A stretch of 64,000 nt of DNA, from assembly GCA_051414805.1 (NCBI GenBank), contig CP166702.1, forward strand, positions 3,968,001-4,032,000, written 5' to 3'. Under the pieces are notes generated by a model. It was not told the DNA's origin, ran no database searches, and worked only from the letters and a program-made list of their open reading frames with translations. Both the position numbers and the translations under genes were made by a program. This stretch comes from Xenophilus sp003671765. GTDB lineage: Bacteria > Pseudomonadota > Gammaproteobacteria > Burkholderiales > Burkholderiaceae_C. Within the stretch, counting starts at the first letter, position 1; each line of letters starts with the position of its first letter. Positions 31,179 through 39,668 of the stretch are shown piece by piece.

Positions 31179-32564
31179 TCAAGCTTTGCTCAATCTTTCG
31201 ATCACGATATCGCGAGAAAAAAGCGCGAGCACCGCATCGAGCGACGGCGTCTGCGGCGTGCCCATGACCAGCACGCGAACGGGCATGGCCAGCGCGGGCA
31301 TCTTCAGGCCGTGTGCCGCGAGCACTTCCTTGATGGCGCCAGCGATGGATGCCTTGTCCCAGGCCACCGTCTTCAGCTTGTCCGCCAGCGCGGCGATGGC
31401 CGGCCGCACGGCGTCGGTCAGGTGCTGCGCGCGATCGGCGTCGCTGGGCTGCACGTCGGCATAGAAGGCCTTCGCCCACTGGGCCAGCGCGACGGTGGTG
31501 TCGCAGCGGTCCTTGAACAGCGCGCAGATGGCGGGCAGGCGCTCGTCGGCCGTGACGCCCAGGCGGGCCAGTTGTTCGGCCACCAGCGGCGCCAGCGCCT
31601 GGTCGTCCATCGCCTTCAGATGCTGCGCGTTGACCCAGCGCAGCTTCGCCTCGTCGAACTGCGCCGCGCTGCGGCCCAGGTGGTCGAGGTCGAACCACTC
31701 GAGGAACTCGGCGCGCGAGAAGATCTCGTCGTCGCCGTGGCTCCAGCCCAGGCGTGCGAGGTAGTTGACCATCGCATCGGGCAGGTAGCCCTCGTCGCGG
31801 TACTGCGTGACGGGCTTGGCACCGTTGCGCTTGCTCATCTTCTCGCCCTGCTCGTTCAGCACGGTGGGCAGGTGCGCATACACCGGCGGCTCCTTGCCCA
31901 GGGCACGGAAGATGTTGATCTGGCGCGGCGTGTTGTTGACGTGGTCGTCGCCGCGGATCACGTGCGTGATCGCCATGTCGATGTCGTCGACCACGACGCA
32001 GAAGTTGTACGTCGGCGTGCCATCGGGCCGGGCGATGACGAGGTCGTCGAGCTCGTCGTTGGCGATCTCGATGCGGCCCTTGACCTTGTCGTCCCACGCG
32101 ACGACGCCGTCCTGCGGGTTGCGAAAGCGCAGCACCGGCTGCACGCCTTCGGGCACGGGCGGCAGCACCTTGCCCGGCGCGGGGCGCCAGGTGCCGTCGT
32201 AGCGCGGCTTCTGCTTGGCGGCCATCTGCCGTTCGCGCAACGCGTCGAGTTCGGCCACGCTCATGTAGCAGGGATAGACCTGCCCCGCGGCCTGCAGTTC
32301 GGCCAGCACCGCCTTGTAGCGGTCCATGCGCTGCATCTGGTAGAACGGACCTTCGTCATGGTCCAGGCCCAGCCAGGCCATGCCCTCGATGATGACGTCC
32401 ACGGCCGCCTGCGTGGAGCGTTCGAGGTCGGTGTCCTCGATGCGCAGGATGAAGTCGCCGCCGGTGGAACGGGCGAAGGCCCAGGGGTACAGGGCCGAGC
32501 GGATGTTGCCCAGGTGGATGAAGCCGGTGGGCGACGGGGCGAAACGTGTGCGGGTCTTGCTCAT
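31179..32564 (-). CDS. gltX: Glutamyl-tRNA synthetase
   Basis: Class I aminoacyl-tRNA synthetase that charges tRNA-Glu. 461 aa. The HIGH-type motif is in FAPSPTGFIHLGNIRSALY and the KMSKS-type motif in LNEQGEKMSKRNGAK; RIEDTDLERS and VIRGDDHVNNTPRQI are also standard. The C-terminal anticodon-binding domain ends ALFSRDIVIERLSKA. It lies 12 bp downstream of metZ and directly upstream of tRNA-Ala, tRNA-Glu and tRNA-Asp genes, including its own substrate. Confidence 0.98.
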   Translation of the reverse strand: MSKTRTRFAPSPTGFIHLGNIRSALYPWAFARSTGGDFILRIEDTDLERSTQAAVDVIIEGMAWLGLDHDEGPFYQMQRMDRYKAVLAELQAAGQVYPCYMSVAELDALRERQMAAKQKPRYDGTWRPAPGKVLPPVPEGVQPVLRFRNPQDGVVAWDDKVKGRIEIANDELDDLVIARPDGTPTYNFCVVVDDIDMAITHVIRGDDHVNNTPRQINIFRALGKEPPVYAHLPTVLNEQGEKMSKRNGAKPVTQYRDEGYLPDAMVNYLARLGWSHGDDEIFSRAEFLEWFDLDHLGRSAAQFDEAKLRWVNAQHLKAMDDQALAPLVAEQLARLGVTADERLPAICALFKDRCDTTVALAQWAKAFYADVQPSDADRAQHLTDAVRPAIAALADKLKTVAWDKASIAGAIKEVLAAHGLKMPALAMPVRVLVMGTPQTPSLDAVLALFSRDIVIERLSKA

Positions 32565-32576
32565 TGTTGTTCTGGA

Positions 32577-33791
32577 TCAGGCAGCGAGCGTGGACAGGCC
32601 ACGCATCAGGTCGTCCTGGATGTCTTCATGGTGCTCGAGGCCGACCGCGACGCGGATCACGCCCTGCGTGATGCCGGCCGCCTGACGCTGCGCCTCGGTC
32701 AGGCGCCCGTGGGAGGTGGTGGCGGGGTGACTGATGATGGTCTTGGTGTCGCCCAGGTTGGTGGCGATCGACAGCACGCGACAGCTGTCGATGACGTGGA
32801 ACGCCTTGGCGCGCGCGGCCTCGGGCGTGTCGCCGGCCAGCACGAAACTGAGCACGCCCCCGCCCAGACCGCTTTGCTGGCGCATGGCGAGTTCATGCTG
32901 CGGGTGGGAAGGCAGACCGCAGTAGTAAACGCGCGCCACCTGCGGCTGCGCTTCCAGCCAGCGCGCCACGGCCAGCGCGTTCTCGCAATGGGCCTTCACA
33001 CGCACAGCCAGCGTTTCCATCCCCTTGAGCACCACCCAGGCGTTGAAAGGCGACAGCACCATGCCGGCGGTGCGCACCACGGGCGCGAACTTCTCGGTGA
33101 CCAGCTGATGGCTCCCGCACAGCGCGCCGGCCATGACGCGGCCCTGCCCGTCCAGATACTTGGTGCCCGAATGCATGACGATGTCGGCCCCCAGTTCGGT
33201 CGGCCGCTGCAGGATGGGCGTGGCGAAGCAGTTGTCCACCGCCAGCAGCGCACCCGCAGCGTGCGCGATCTCGGCCAGCGCCGCGATGTCGCAGACCTCG
33301 GTCAGCGGATTGGTCGGTGTCTCGGCAAAGAGCAGCTTCGTGCTGGGGCGCACCGCGGCGCGCCATTCGTCGACGTCGGTCTGCGAGACGAAGGTGGTCT
33401 CGACGCCGAACTTGCCGAATTCTTTGGCGAAGAGATTCAGGGTGGAGCCGAACATCGAGCGCGACAGCACGACATGGTCGCCGGCCTTGAGCAGCGCCAT
33501 GATCATCATCAGGATCGCACCCATGCCGCTGGCCGCGCCGATGGCGGCCTCGGTGCCTTCCATCGCCGCGAGCCGCTGCTCGAAGCTGGTCACCGTGGGA
33601 TTGGAGGTGCGCGCGTAGGTGTAGCCGTCGCCGCTCGCGAAACGCTGCGCCGAGGTCTCGGAATCCGGCTGCACGAAGCCGGTCGTGAGGTACAGCGCCT
33701 CGGAGTTCTCGCCGTACTGGCTGCGCTCGATGGCGGTACGCACCGCCAGCGTCTCCGGACGCAGGCCCTCGGGCAGGGATCGGTCCTTCAT
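32577..33791 (-). CDS. metZ: O-succinylhomoserine sulfhydrylase
   Basis: PLP enzyme that makes homocysteine directly from O-succinylhomoserine and sulfide in methionine synthesis. 404 aa. Cys/Met-metabolism family motifs: YARTSNPTVTSFEQRLAAMEG, ASGMGAILMMIMALLKAGDHV, FAETPTNPLTEVCDI, DNCFATPILQRP and PLP lysine in MHSGTKYLDGQGRVM. The position immediately after purF (gap of 2 bp) is the usual metZ context in beta- and gammaproteobacteria and supports MetZ over MetB. Confidence 0.95.
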   Translation of the reverse strand: MKDRSLPEGLRPETLAVRTAIERSQYGENSEALYLTTGFVQPDSETSAQRFASGDGYTYARTSNPTVTSFEQRLAAMEGTEAAIGAASGMGAILMMIMALLKAGDHVVLSRSMFGSTLNLFAKEFGKFGVETTFVSQTDVDEWRAAVRPSTKLLFAETPTNPLTEVCDIAALAEIAHAAGALLAVDNCFATPILQRPTELGADIVMHSGTKYLDGQGRVMAGALCGSHQLVTEKFAPVVRTAGMVLSPFNAWVVLKGMETLAVRVKAHCENALAVARWLEAQPQVARVYYCGLPSHPQHELAMRQQSGLGGGVLSFVLAGDTPEAARAKAFHVIDSCRVLSIATNLGDTKTIISHPATTSHGRLTEAQRQAAGITQGVIRVAVGLEHHEDIQDDLMRGLSTLAA

Positions 33792-33793
33792 GC

Positions 33794-35311
33794 TCAGCTC
33801 AGGTTGGGCAGCACCAGGCGGGAGGAATCCTCCTCCGTCTCCTCGATGCGCGGCCGGTTGCCGTTCATGCGGCTGATGGCGTCGGTGTCGATGTCGCCCG
33901 TGACGTACACGCCGTCGAAGCAGGAGGCCTCGAAACCGGCGATGTTCACGGTGTCGGCCTTGGCGGGTGCCGCCTTCATGACGGCGCGCTTCATCGCATC
34001 CACGTCCTGGTAGATCAGCGCGTCGCAGCCGATCAGCTGGCGGATCTCCTCGATGCTGCGGTCGTGCGCCACCAGTTCGTCCTTGGTCGGCATGTCGATG
34101 CCGTAGACGTTGGGGAAGCGCACCGGCGGCGCGGCGCTAGCCATGTAGACCTTGTTCGCGCCCGCGTCGCGTGCCATCTGCACGATCTCGCGGCTGGTCG
34201 TGCCGCGCACGATCGAATCGTCGACCAGCAGCACGTTGCGGCCCTTGAACTCGCTCGCGATCACGTTGAGCTTCTGCCGCACCGACTTCTTGCGCACGCC
34301 CTGCCCCGGCATGATGAAGGTGCGGCCGACGTAGCGGTTCTTGACGAAGCCCTCGCGGTACGGCACGCCCAGCAGGTGGGCCAGCTGCGTCGCGCTCGGC
34401 CGGCTCGATTCGGGGATCGGGATGATCACGTCGATGTCGCTCGGCGGCACCGTCGACACCACGCGCTGCGCGAGCGTCTCGCCCAGGTTGAGCCGCGCCT
34501 GGTAGACCGAGATGCCGTCGAGCGTGGAGTCCGGCCGCGCCAGGTACACGAATTCGAAGATGCAGGGGTTCAGCGTCGGCGATTCGGCGCACTGCTGCGC
34601 ATGCATGTTGCCCTGCAGGTCGATGAAGACGGCCTCGCCCGGCGCCACGTTGCGCTCGAAGGTGAAGCCCGAGCCCTCGAGCGCCACCGATTCGCTGGCC
34701 ACCATGAGCGCGCCGTCGGCGTTGCGCCCCAGGCACAGCGGGCGGATGCCGTACGGGTCGCGGAACACCAGCAGGCCGTGGCCGGCGATGAGCGACACCA
34801 CCGCGTAGGAGCCGCGCAGCCGCTTGTGGACGGCGCGCACGGCCGCGAACACATCGTCGACCTTCAGCGGAATGCCGCGCGTGGAGCGTTCCAGCTCGTG
34901 CGCGAGCACGTTGAGCAGCACCTCCGAGTCGCTCTCGGTGTTGGTGTGGCGGTGGTCGGTGGAGAACAGCTCGGCGCGCAGCGCGTGCGCATTGGTGAGG
35001 TTGCCGTTGTGCACCAGCACGATGCCGAAGGGGGCGTTGACGTAGAAGGGCTGCGCCTCTTCCTCGCTGTAGGCGTTGCCGGCCGTGGGGTAGCGCACCT
35101 GGCCCAGGCCCACGCTGCCCGGCAGCGCGCGCATGTTGCGGGTGCGGAACACGTCGCGCACCATGCCCTTGGCCTTGTGCATGAAGAACTTGCGCTCCAG
35201 CATCGTCACGATGCCGGCCGCATCCTGCCCGCGGTGCTGCAGCAGCAGCATCGCGTCATAGAGCAATTGGTTGACGGGAGCGTTGCTGACGACGCCGACG
35301 ATTCCACACAT
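33794..35311 (-). CDS. purF: Amidophosphoribosyltransferase
   Basis: First committed enzyme of purine synthesis; converts PRPP and glutamine to phosphoribosylamine. 505 aa. N-terminal glutaminase domain starts with the catalytic cysteine directly after Met (MCGIVGVVSN), with LGQVRYPTAG and NGNLTNAHALR; the C-terminal phosphoribosyltransferase domain has the PRPP loop NVLLVDDSIVRGTTSREIV. Located between cvpA and metZ, the conserved gene order. Purine-repressed control is likely but no PurR box was identified. Confidence 0.98.
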   Translation of the reverse strand: MCGIVGVVSNAPVNQLLYDAMLLLQHRGQDAAGIVTMLERKFFMHKAKGMVRDVFRTRNMRALPGSVGLGQVRYPTAGNAYSEEEAQPFYVNAPFGIVLVHNGNLTNAHALRAELFSTDHRHTNTESDSEVLLNVLAHELERSTRGIPLKVDDVFAAVRAVHKRLRGSYAVVSLIAGHGLLVFRDPYGIRPLCLGRNADGALMVASESVALEGSGFTFERNVAPGEAVFIDLQGNMHAQQCAESPTLNPCIFEFVYLARPDSTLDGISVYQARLNLGETLAQRVVSTVPPSDIDVIIPIPESSRPSATQLAHLLGVPYREGFVKNRYVGRTFIMPGQGVRKKSVRQKLNVIASEFKGRNVLLVDDSIVRGTTSREIVQMARDAGANKVYMASAAPPVRFPNVYGIDMPTKDELVAHDRSIEEIRQLIGCDALIYQDVDAMKRAVMKAAPAKADTVNIAGFEASCFDGVYVTGDIDTDAISRMNGNRPRIEETEEDSSRLVLPNLS

Positions 35312-35329
35312 GGGAGCGATCCTCTTGAA

Positions 35330-35815
35330 CTACGGAAGGTAGCTTGCCAACTTTTCAGGCAATGCAGGCTTCAGGCCCTGCAGTGCCGCATCCAACCACG
35401 GCGCGCTGGCCGACTCGCGCCACCAGCCGTCCTGGCCCAGTGCCAGCACGTGGACGACCACGGCCACCACCAGCAGCGCGACCGCTGCGCGCGCGGCGCC
35501 GAACAGCGCGCCCAGCATCCGGTCGACGGGCCGCAGGCCCACCGCGGTGACCAGCCTGCGCGTCACCGCCGCCACCAGGCCGCCGGCGAAGGCCACGGCC
35601 ACGAACACAAGCACGAAACCTGCCGCATAACGCCAAGATGCGCCCGGTTCGCCAAAAGGCAACCAGGCCGCCACGTCCGCCGCAAACCACTGCGCGCACA
35701 GGAAGGCGGCGATCCAGCCGACGAGCGAGATCACCTCGAACACCAGCCCGCGCCACAGCCCGGTGAGCATGGACAGCCCGAGCACCCCCACCGCGATCCA
35801 GTCGAACAGGGCCAC
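35330..35815 (-). CDS. cvpA: CvpA family membrane protein
   Basis: 161 aa with four hydrophobic helices. It begins VALFDWIAVGVLGLSMLTGLWRGLVFEVISLVGW, the CvpA signature, and continues with SWRYAAGFVLVFVAVAFAGG and LRPVDRMLGALFGAARAAVALL. CvpA is linked to colicin V production, biofilm and envelope traits in enterobacteria; exact function open. Start is GTG at 35815, 13 bp after the SPOR gene stop; purF follows in 18 bp, as in E. coli. Confidence 0.93.
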   Translation of the reverse strand: MALFDWIAVGVLGLSMLTGLWRGLVFEVISLVGWIAAFLCAQWFAADVAAWLPFGEPGASWRYAAGFVLVFVAVAFAGGLVAAVTRRLVTAVGLRPVDRMLGALFGAARAAVALLVVAVVVHVLALGQDGWWRESASAPWLDAALQGLKPALPEKLASYLP

Positions 35816-35828
35816 GGCTGCGGCACGC

Positions 35829-36743
35829 TCAAAGCGTGAGCACGGCGGCCGGCAACGCCAGGCCCTTGATGCGCTCGGCCGCCTTGTCCGCTTCCGCCTT
35901 CGAACCGAAGGGCCCCACGCGCACCCGCGTGCGTTCGCCGTCGGCGGTCTTGGCGACGTGGGTGTAGGTCTTGAGGCCTGCCTTTTCCAGCTTCTGCCGG
36001 GTTTCCTTGGCCTTGTCGGCGTCGGCGAAGGCGCCCACCTGGACCACGAAGCGGCCGGCCGCATCGGCGGGCTTGTCGGCCGAAGCCTTGTCGGCCGGCT
36101 TGGCCTCCGCGGGCCTGGCAGCCGGCTTGCCTTCCAGCAGCGCCAGCGCGCGCGCGCCATCGTCGCGGGCGGCAGGCTTGGCCTGGGCGGGCTTGGCTTC
36201 GGGCTTGGATTCGGCCGTGCGTGACGGCTCGGGCTTGGGCTCGTGCCGCACCTCGGGCTTCGGCTCGGGCTTGGGTTCCGGCTTCGGTTCGGGTTTCGGG
36301 TCCGGCTTGGGCTCGGGCTTCGGAGCCGGCGGCGCGGCGGCCGGCGCGGGCGCCGGCGATGCGGCAGGCGCCGTCGCCACGATCTCGGTGCCGTCGGCGC
36401 GCTCGGTGATCATGCCTCCGGACGAGGGCGTGCGCGGCGCGGTGCCTTCGGCAGCGCTGCCGGCGTTCGACGTGGTCGTGGCCGGCGGCGCGGGCACGGC
36501 GAGCGGCTTGGTCTTGTTGCGATCGGGGATCTCGATCGGGATGTCCACCGCCACCGGTCGCGGCTGGGTGTCGAACAGCAGCGGGAATCCGATCACGCCC
36601 AGCAGCACCAGCACGGCTGCGCCGAGCAGCCGGTGCCGCGCACGGCGGCGCATGGATTCGACGCTTTCCGCCGGTGCCGCGGCCGCGGCGCCGCGCGCCT
36701 CGTTGCCTTGGGGACCCTTCGAGCGGAACTTGAAAAACGCCAT
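35829..36743 (-). CDS. SPOR-domain cell-envelope protein (DedD-like)
   Basis: 304 aa. One transmembrane helix at about residues 38-60 (HRLLGAAVLVLLGVIGFPLLF) places the rest in the periplasm. A Pro/Ala/Lys-rich linker follows, including a KPEPKP repeat tract (about residues 140-170). The last 75 residues are a SPOR domain (GRFVVQVGAFADADKAKETR, RTRVRVGPFGSKAEADKAAE), which binds denuded septal peptidoglycan. It probably acts in cell division like E. coli DedD, whose gene also precedes cvpA–purF. Starts 74 bp after folC ends. Confidence 0.94.
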   Translation of the reverse strand: MAFFKFRSKGPQGNEARGAAAAAPAESVESMRRRARHRLLGAAVLVLLGVIGFPLLFDTQPRPVAVDIPIEIPDRNKTKPLAVPAPPATTTSNAGSAAEGTAPRTPSSGGMITERADGTEIVATAPAASPAPAPAAAPPAPKPEPKPDPKPEPKPEPKPEPKPEVRHEPKPEPSRTAESKPEAKPAQAKPAARDDGARALALLEGKPAARPAEAKPADKASADKPADAAGRFVVQVGAFADADKAKETRQKLEKAGLKTYTHVAKTADGERTRVRVGPFGSKAEADKAAERIKGLALPAAVLTL

Positions 36744-36817
36744 GAACGTCGATTCCCTGACTGTGGAGTGCAGCGTGCGCGAAAAAAGAGCGGAGGGGCC
36801 GGGCCCGGAGGGCAGTG

Positions 36818-38113
36818 TCAGGCGCCGGGCTGGAGGTGTTTGGCCTGCAGTCGGGGGATGCCATGCTCGAGCACACCGCCGACCGTGAAGAAGGATCCGA
36901 AGACCACGATTCTATCAGCGGGGTCCGCTGCATCGACCGCCGCCTGCAGGGCCGCCATCGGGTCGGCGTGGGTGCTGGCGCTGACCTCCGGGCGCCGGTT
37001 GCGCGCCTTCCAGGCCGCCTCGAGATCGGCCGCCCGTGCGGCCCGCGGCGTGGGCAGGTCGGTGAAGTACCAGCGGTCGACCAGCGGGCCGATGCGCTCG
37101 AGGATCGGCGCCAGCTCCTTGTCCGCCATGACGCCGAAGACGGCGTGCGTCACCGGGTAGAAGCCCATCGCGTCGAGGTTCTCGGTCAGCGCCGCGACGG
37201 CGTGCGGGTTGTGCGCCACGTCCAGCACCAGCGCGGGCTGGCCCGGCACGATCTGGAAGCGGCCGGGCAACTCGACCAGCGACAGCCCGACGCGGATGGC
37301 CTGCGCCGTGACCGGCAGGCGCGGGCGCAGCGCCTCGAGCGCGGCCAGCACCCCGGCCGCATTGACGAGCTGGTTGGCGCCGCGCAGCGCCGGATAGGCC
37401 AGTCCTGCATAGCGCCGGCCACGGCCGGCCCAGGACCATTGCTGCGGATCGCCCGACACATTGAAGTCGCGGCCCGACAGCCACAGGTCGGCGCCGATGG
37501 CCTCGGCATGCGCGACCACGCTGGCCGGCGGCATCGGGTCGCTGACGATGGCGGGCTTGCCCGGCCGCATGATCCCGGCCTTCTCGAAGCCGATGCGCTC
37601 GCGATCCGGCCCGAGGAAGTCCATGTGGTCCAGGTCGATGCTGGTGAGGATGGCGCAGTCGGTGTCGACGATGTTCACGGCGTCGAGCCGGCCGCCCAGG
37701 CCCACCTCGAGGATGGCGACTTCGACGCCGGCCTCGATCATGCAGGCGAACAGCGCCAGGGTCGTGAACTCGAAGTAGGTCAGCGAGGTGTCGCCCCGCG
37801 CGCGCTCGACCGCCTCGAAATGCGCCGGCAGCCGCTCGGCCGCCACGATCTCGCCGCCGATGCGCAGCCGCTCCTCGAAGTGAACCAGGTGCGGCGAGCT
37901 GTAGACGCCGGTGCGGTAGCCGGCTTCCGTGAGGATCGATTCCAGCATGGCGCAGGTCGAGCCCTTGCCGTTGGTGCCGGCCACGGTGATCACCGGGCAG
38001 GCGAAGGCCAGGCCCATGCGTTCGGCGACCGCGCGCACGCGTTCCAGGCCGAGTTCGATGTTCTTTGCGTGCAGGTGCTCGGCGTGCGCGAGCCAGTCGG
38101 CCAGGGTCTTCAT
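36818..38113 (-). CDS. folC: Dihydrofolate synthase / folylpolyglutamate synthase
   Basis: ATP-dependent ligase adding glutamate to dihydropteroate and tetrahydrofolates. 431 aa, Mur-ligase fold. P-loop VAGTNGKGSTCAMLESILTEA, YSSPHLVHFEERLRI, ILEVGLGGRLDAVNIVDTDCAILTSI, and C-terminal LDVAHNPHAVAAL with VFGVMADKELAPIL. First gene of the folC–SPOR–cvpA–purF–metZ–gltX run; it is divergent from an Spx/ArsC-like gene 48 bp away. Confidence 0.97.
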   Translation of the reverse strand: MKTLADWLAHAEHLHAKNIELGLERVRAVAERMGLAFACPVITVAGTNGKGSTCAMLESILTEAGYRTGVYSSPHLVHFEERLRIGGEIVAAERLPAHFEAVERARGDTSLTYFEFTTLALFACMIEAGVEVAILEVGLGGRLDAVNIVDTDCAILTSIDLDHMDFLGPDRERIGFEKAGIMRPGKPAIVSDPMPPASVVAHAEAIGADLWLSGRDFNVSGDPQQWSWAGRGRRYAGLAYPALRGANQLVNAAGVLAALEALRPRLPVTAQAIRVGLSLVELPGRFQIVPGQPALVLDVAHNPHAVAALTENLDAMGFYPVTHAVFGVMADKELAPILERIGPLVDRWYFTDLPTPRAARAADLEAAWKARNRRPEVSASTHADPMAALQAAVDAADPADRIVVFGSFFTVGGVLEHGIPRLQAKHLQPGA

Positions 38114-38161
38114 GGAGCCCGCGATTGTCGCCCAGCCCTTCCGGCTGCATCATCCGCGCCC

Positions 38162-38524
38162 ATGATCGACCTCTACGGCATCCCGAATTGCGACACCGTC
38201 AAGCGCGCCCGCGCCTGGCTGGACACGCAGCAGCTTCCCTACCGTTTCCACGACTTCAAGAAGGAAGGCCTGCCCGAGGCCACCGTGCAGCGCTGGATCG
38301 CCGCGGTCGGCTGGGAGGCGCTGGTCAACCGGCGCGGCACCACTTGGCGGCAACTGGATGCGGCCGCGCGCGATGCGGTGGTCGACGCGCCCTCGGCCCA
38401 GGCCGTGCTGCAGGCGAATCCCGGCCTGGTCAAGCGGCCGGTCGTCGAATGGGCGCGGCCGGACGTTGTGACGGTCGGCTTCGATGCCGACGCGTGGATC
38501 TCGCATCGCGAAAAGCTCGCGTGA
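38162..38524 (+). CDS. Spx/ArsC-family reductase-like protein (YffB type)
   Basis: 120 aa thioredoxin-fold protein. The N-terminal YGIPNCDTVKRARAWL contains the conserved single cysteine, followed by HDFKKEGLP, LVNRRGTTWRQL and KRPVVEW, which mark the ArsC/Spx/MgsR superfamily and specifically the YffB group. These may use glutathione to reduce substrates, but the true target is not known; it is probably not an arsenate reductase. Start ATG at 38162; divergent from folC. Confidence 0.92.
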   Translation: MIDLYGIPNCDTVKRARAWLDTQQLPYRFHDFKKEGLPEATVQRWIAAVGWEALVNRRGTTWRQLDAAARDAVVDAPSAQAVLQANPGLVKRPVVEWARPDVVTVGFDADAWISHREKLA

Positions 38525-38607
38525 ACCTTGGCGCGCGGGCGGGCTCCAACCGCCTGTCCGCACAGGCCGGTCCGCCGCCTGCCAGCACATCCGAAGGAGC
38601 TATTCCA

Positions 38608-39177
38608 ATGAACTCTCGCCTCCCTCCCACGGCCTCCGTCGACCTGCGCCATCGCGCCCGCCGCGTGCGGCACGGCGCCCTGGCCGCCACCGCGCTCGCA
38701 CTGGTCCTCGGCGCTGCCCTGCCCGCGTCGGCCCAGGAGGCGCCGGCCGTCGGCCGCGTCATCTCCACCAGCCCGATCCACGAGAACGGCCAGCCCGCCG
38801 GCTACAGCGTCACTTACGAGTACGGCGGCCGCCAGTACACGACGCGCACCGAGACGCCACCCGGCCCGACCATCCCGGTGCAGCTGAGCGGCTACGGCGT
38901 CGCCACCTACCCGGTCGCGCCGCAGCCGGTCCTGGCCGGCAACCCGGAGCCGGCGGCGCCCCCCGCGCAACCCTACGCCGTCACGCCCGAGCCGGGCGTC
39001 GTGGTGTCGGGCAACGGCGTGCCGTACGGCGCGCCTGCCCCCGCGTATCCGGCCGCCTACCCGGCGCCCGTGTACGTGGCGCCGGCCTATGCTTACCCGG
39101 CACCCTACGTGTATCCGCCGGTGGGCCTGTCGCTCAACTTCGGCTACTCGCGCGGCTGGCACCACGGCTGGCGCTGA
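38608..39177 (+). CDS. Secreted Pro/Tyr/Ala-rich protein of unknown function
   Basis: 189 aa, not recognised. A signal peptide (GALAATALALVLGAALPASAQE, cleavage near residue 43) is followed by a short conserved-looking domain (VGRVISTSPIHENGQPAGYSVTYEYGGRQYTTRTETPPGPTIPV, split in reading) resembling periplasmic proteins that begin with a glycine-zipper-like YEYGGR motif. The C-terminal half is Ala/Pro/Tyr repeats (AYPAAYPAPVYVAPAYAYPA) ending NFGYSRGWHHGWR. Start at 38608 has GGAG 8 nt upstream. Probably extracytoplasmic; role unknown. Confidence 0.75.
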   Translation: MNSRLPPTASVDLRHRARRVRHGALAATALALVLGAALPASAQEAPAVGRVISTSPIHENGQPAGYSVTYEYGGRQYTTRTETPPGPTIPVQLSGYGVATYPVAPQPVLAGNPEPAAPPAQPYAVTPEPGVVVSGNGVPYGAPAPAYPAAYPAPVYVAPAYAYPAPYVYPPVGLSLNFGYSRGWHHGWR

Positions 39178-39229
39178 GCCGCGGACCGGGCGCCCTAGAA
39201 TGCCGGGCGCCGCACCGGATCTTCTTAAG

Positions 39230-39285
39230 AAAATCGGGCTGCAGCGCCCGCCCCGCCTGCGCGGGGCGCTATTGAAACCGTAGCA
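39230..39285 (-). repeat. Bipartite palindromic repeat, copy 6
   Basis: Read on the minus strand: module 1 GCTACGGTTTCAATAGC (plus 39268-39284), then GCCCCGC/GCGGGGC hairpin with a 4-nt loop (39250-39267), then GGGCGCTGCAGCCCGATTTT. It lies in the 135-bp gap between the secreted Pro/Tyr-rich protein gene and ppnP, opposite in orientation to both genes. Confidence 0.9.
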
Positions 39286-39312
39286 AACAGGCCCGGCGCC
39301 TCCCCTTTCCGC

Positions 39313-39633
39313 ATGACCACCCAGACCCTCGACGGCGTGTCCGTCGCCACCCAGGCCAACGTGTATTTCGACGGCAAGTGCGTCTCGCACGGCATCACCT
39401 TCGCCGACGGGCGCAAGTGCACGGTGGGGGTGATCCTGCCGTCGTCGCTGACCTTCAGCACCGGCGCGCCCGAGGTCATGGAAGGCACGGGCGGCAGCTG
39501 CGAGTACAAGCTCGACGGCAGCAGCGAATGGGTGGCCGCCGGCGCGGGCGAGAAGTTCAGCGTGCCCGGCAACTCGAAGTTCGAGATCCGCGTGACCGGC
39601 GCGCCCTACAGCTACATCTGCCACTTCGGCTGA
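39313..39633 (+). CDS. ppnP: Pyrimidine/purine nucleoside phosphorylase
   Basis: 106-aa small cupin (formerly DUF1255/YaiE). Phosphorolyses nucleosides to base and ribose 1-phosphate with broad specificity. Diagnostic segments: ANVYFDGKCVSHGITFADGRKCTVGVILP, EVMEGTGGSCEYKLDG, GEKFSVPGNSKFEIRV and YICHFG at the C-terminus. The length matches the family exactly. A copy of the bipartite repeat lies between its start and the upstream gene. Confidence 0.95.
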   Translation: MTTQTLDGVSVATQANVYFDGKCVSHGITFADGRKCTVGVILPSSLTFSTGAPEVMEGTGGSCEYKLDGSSEWVAAGAGEKFSVPGNSKFEIRVTGAPYSYICHFG

Positions 39634-39668
39634 TCGCCGCCCGCGGCGGGCGACCGGCCTTTCAGCTT

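Noticed and set aside
33794..35400. Purine riboswitch or SAM riboswitch near purF or metZ
   Set aside because: The gaps are 2 and 18 bp, too small for a riboswitch, and no aptamer-like pattern is visible.
35829..36743. KPEPKP tract of the SPOR protein as a mobile DNA repeat
   Set aside because: It is an in-frame low-complexity linker common in SPOR and TonB-like proteins, not seen elsewhere in the window.
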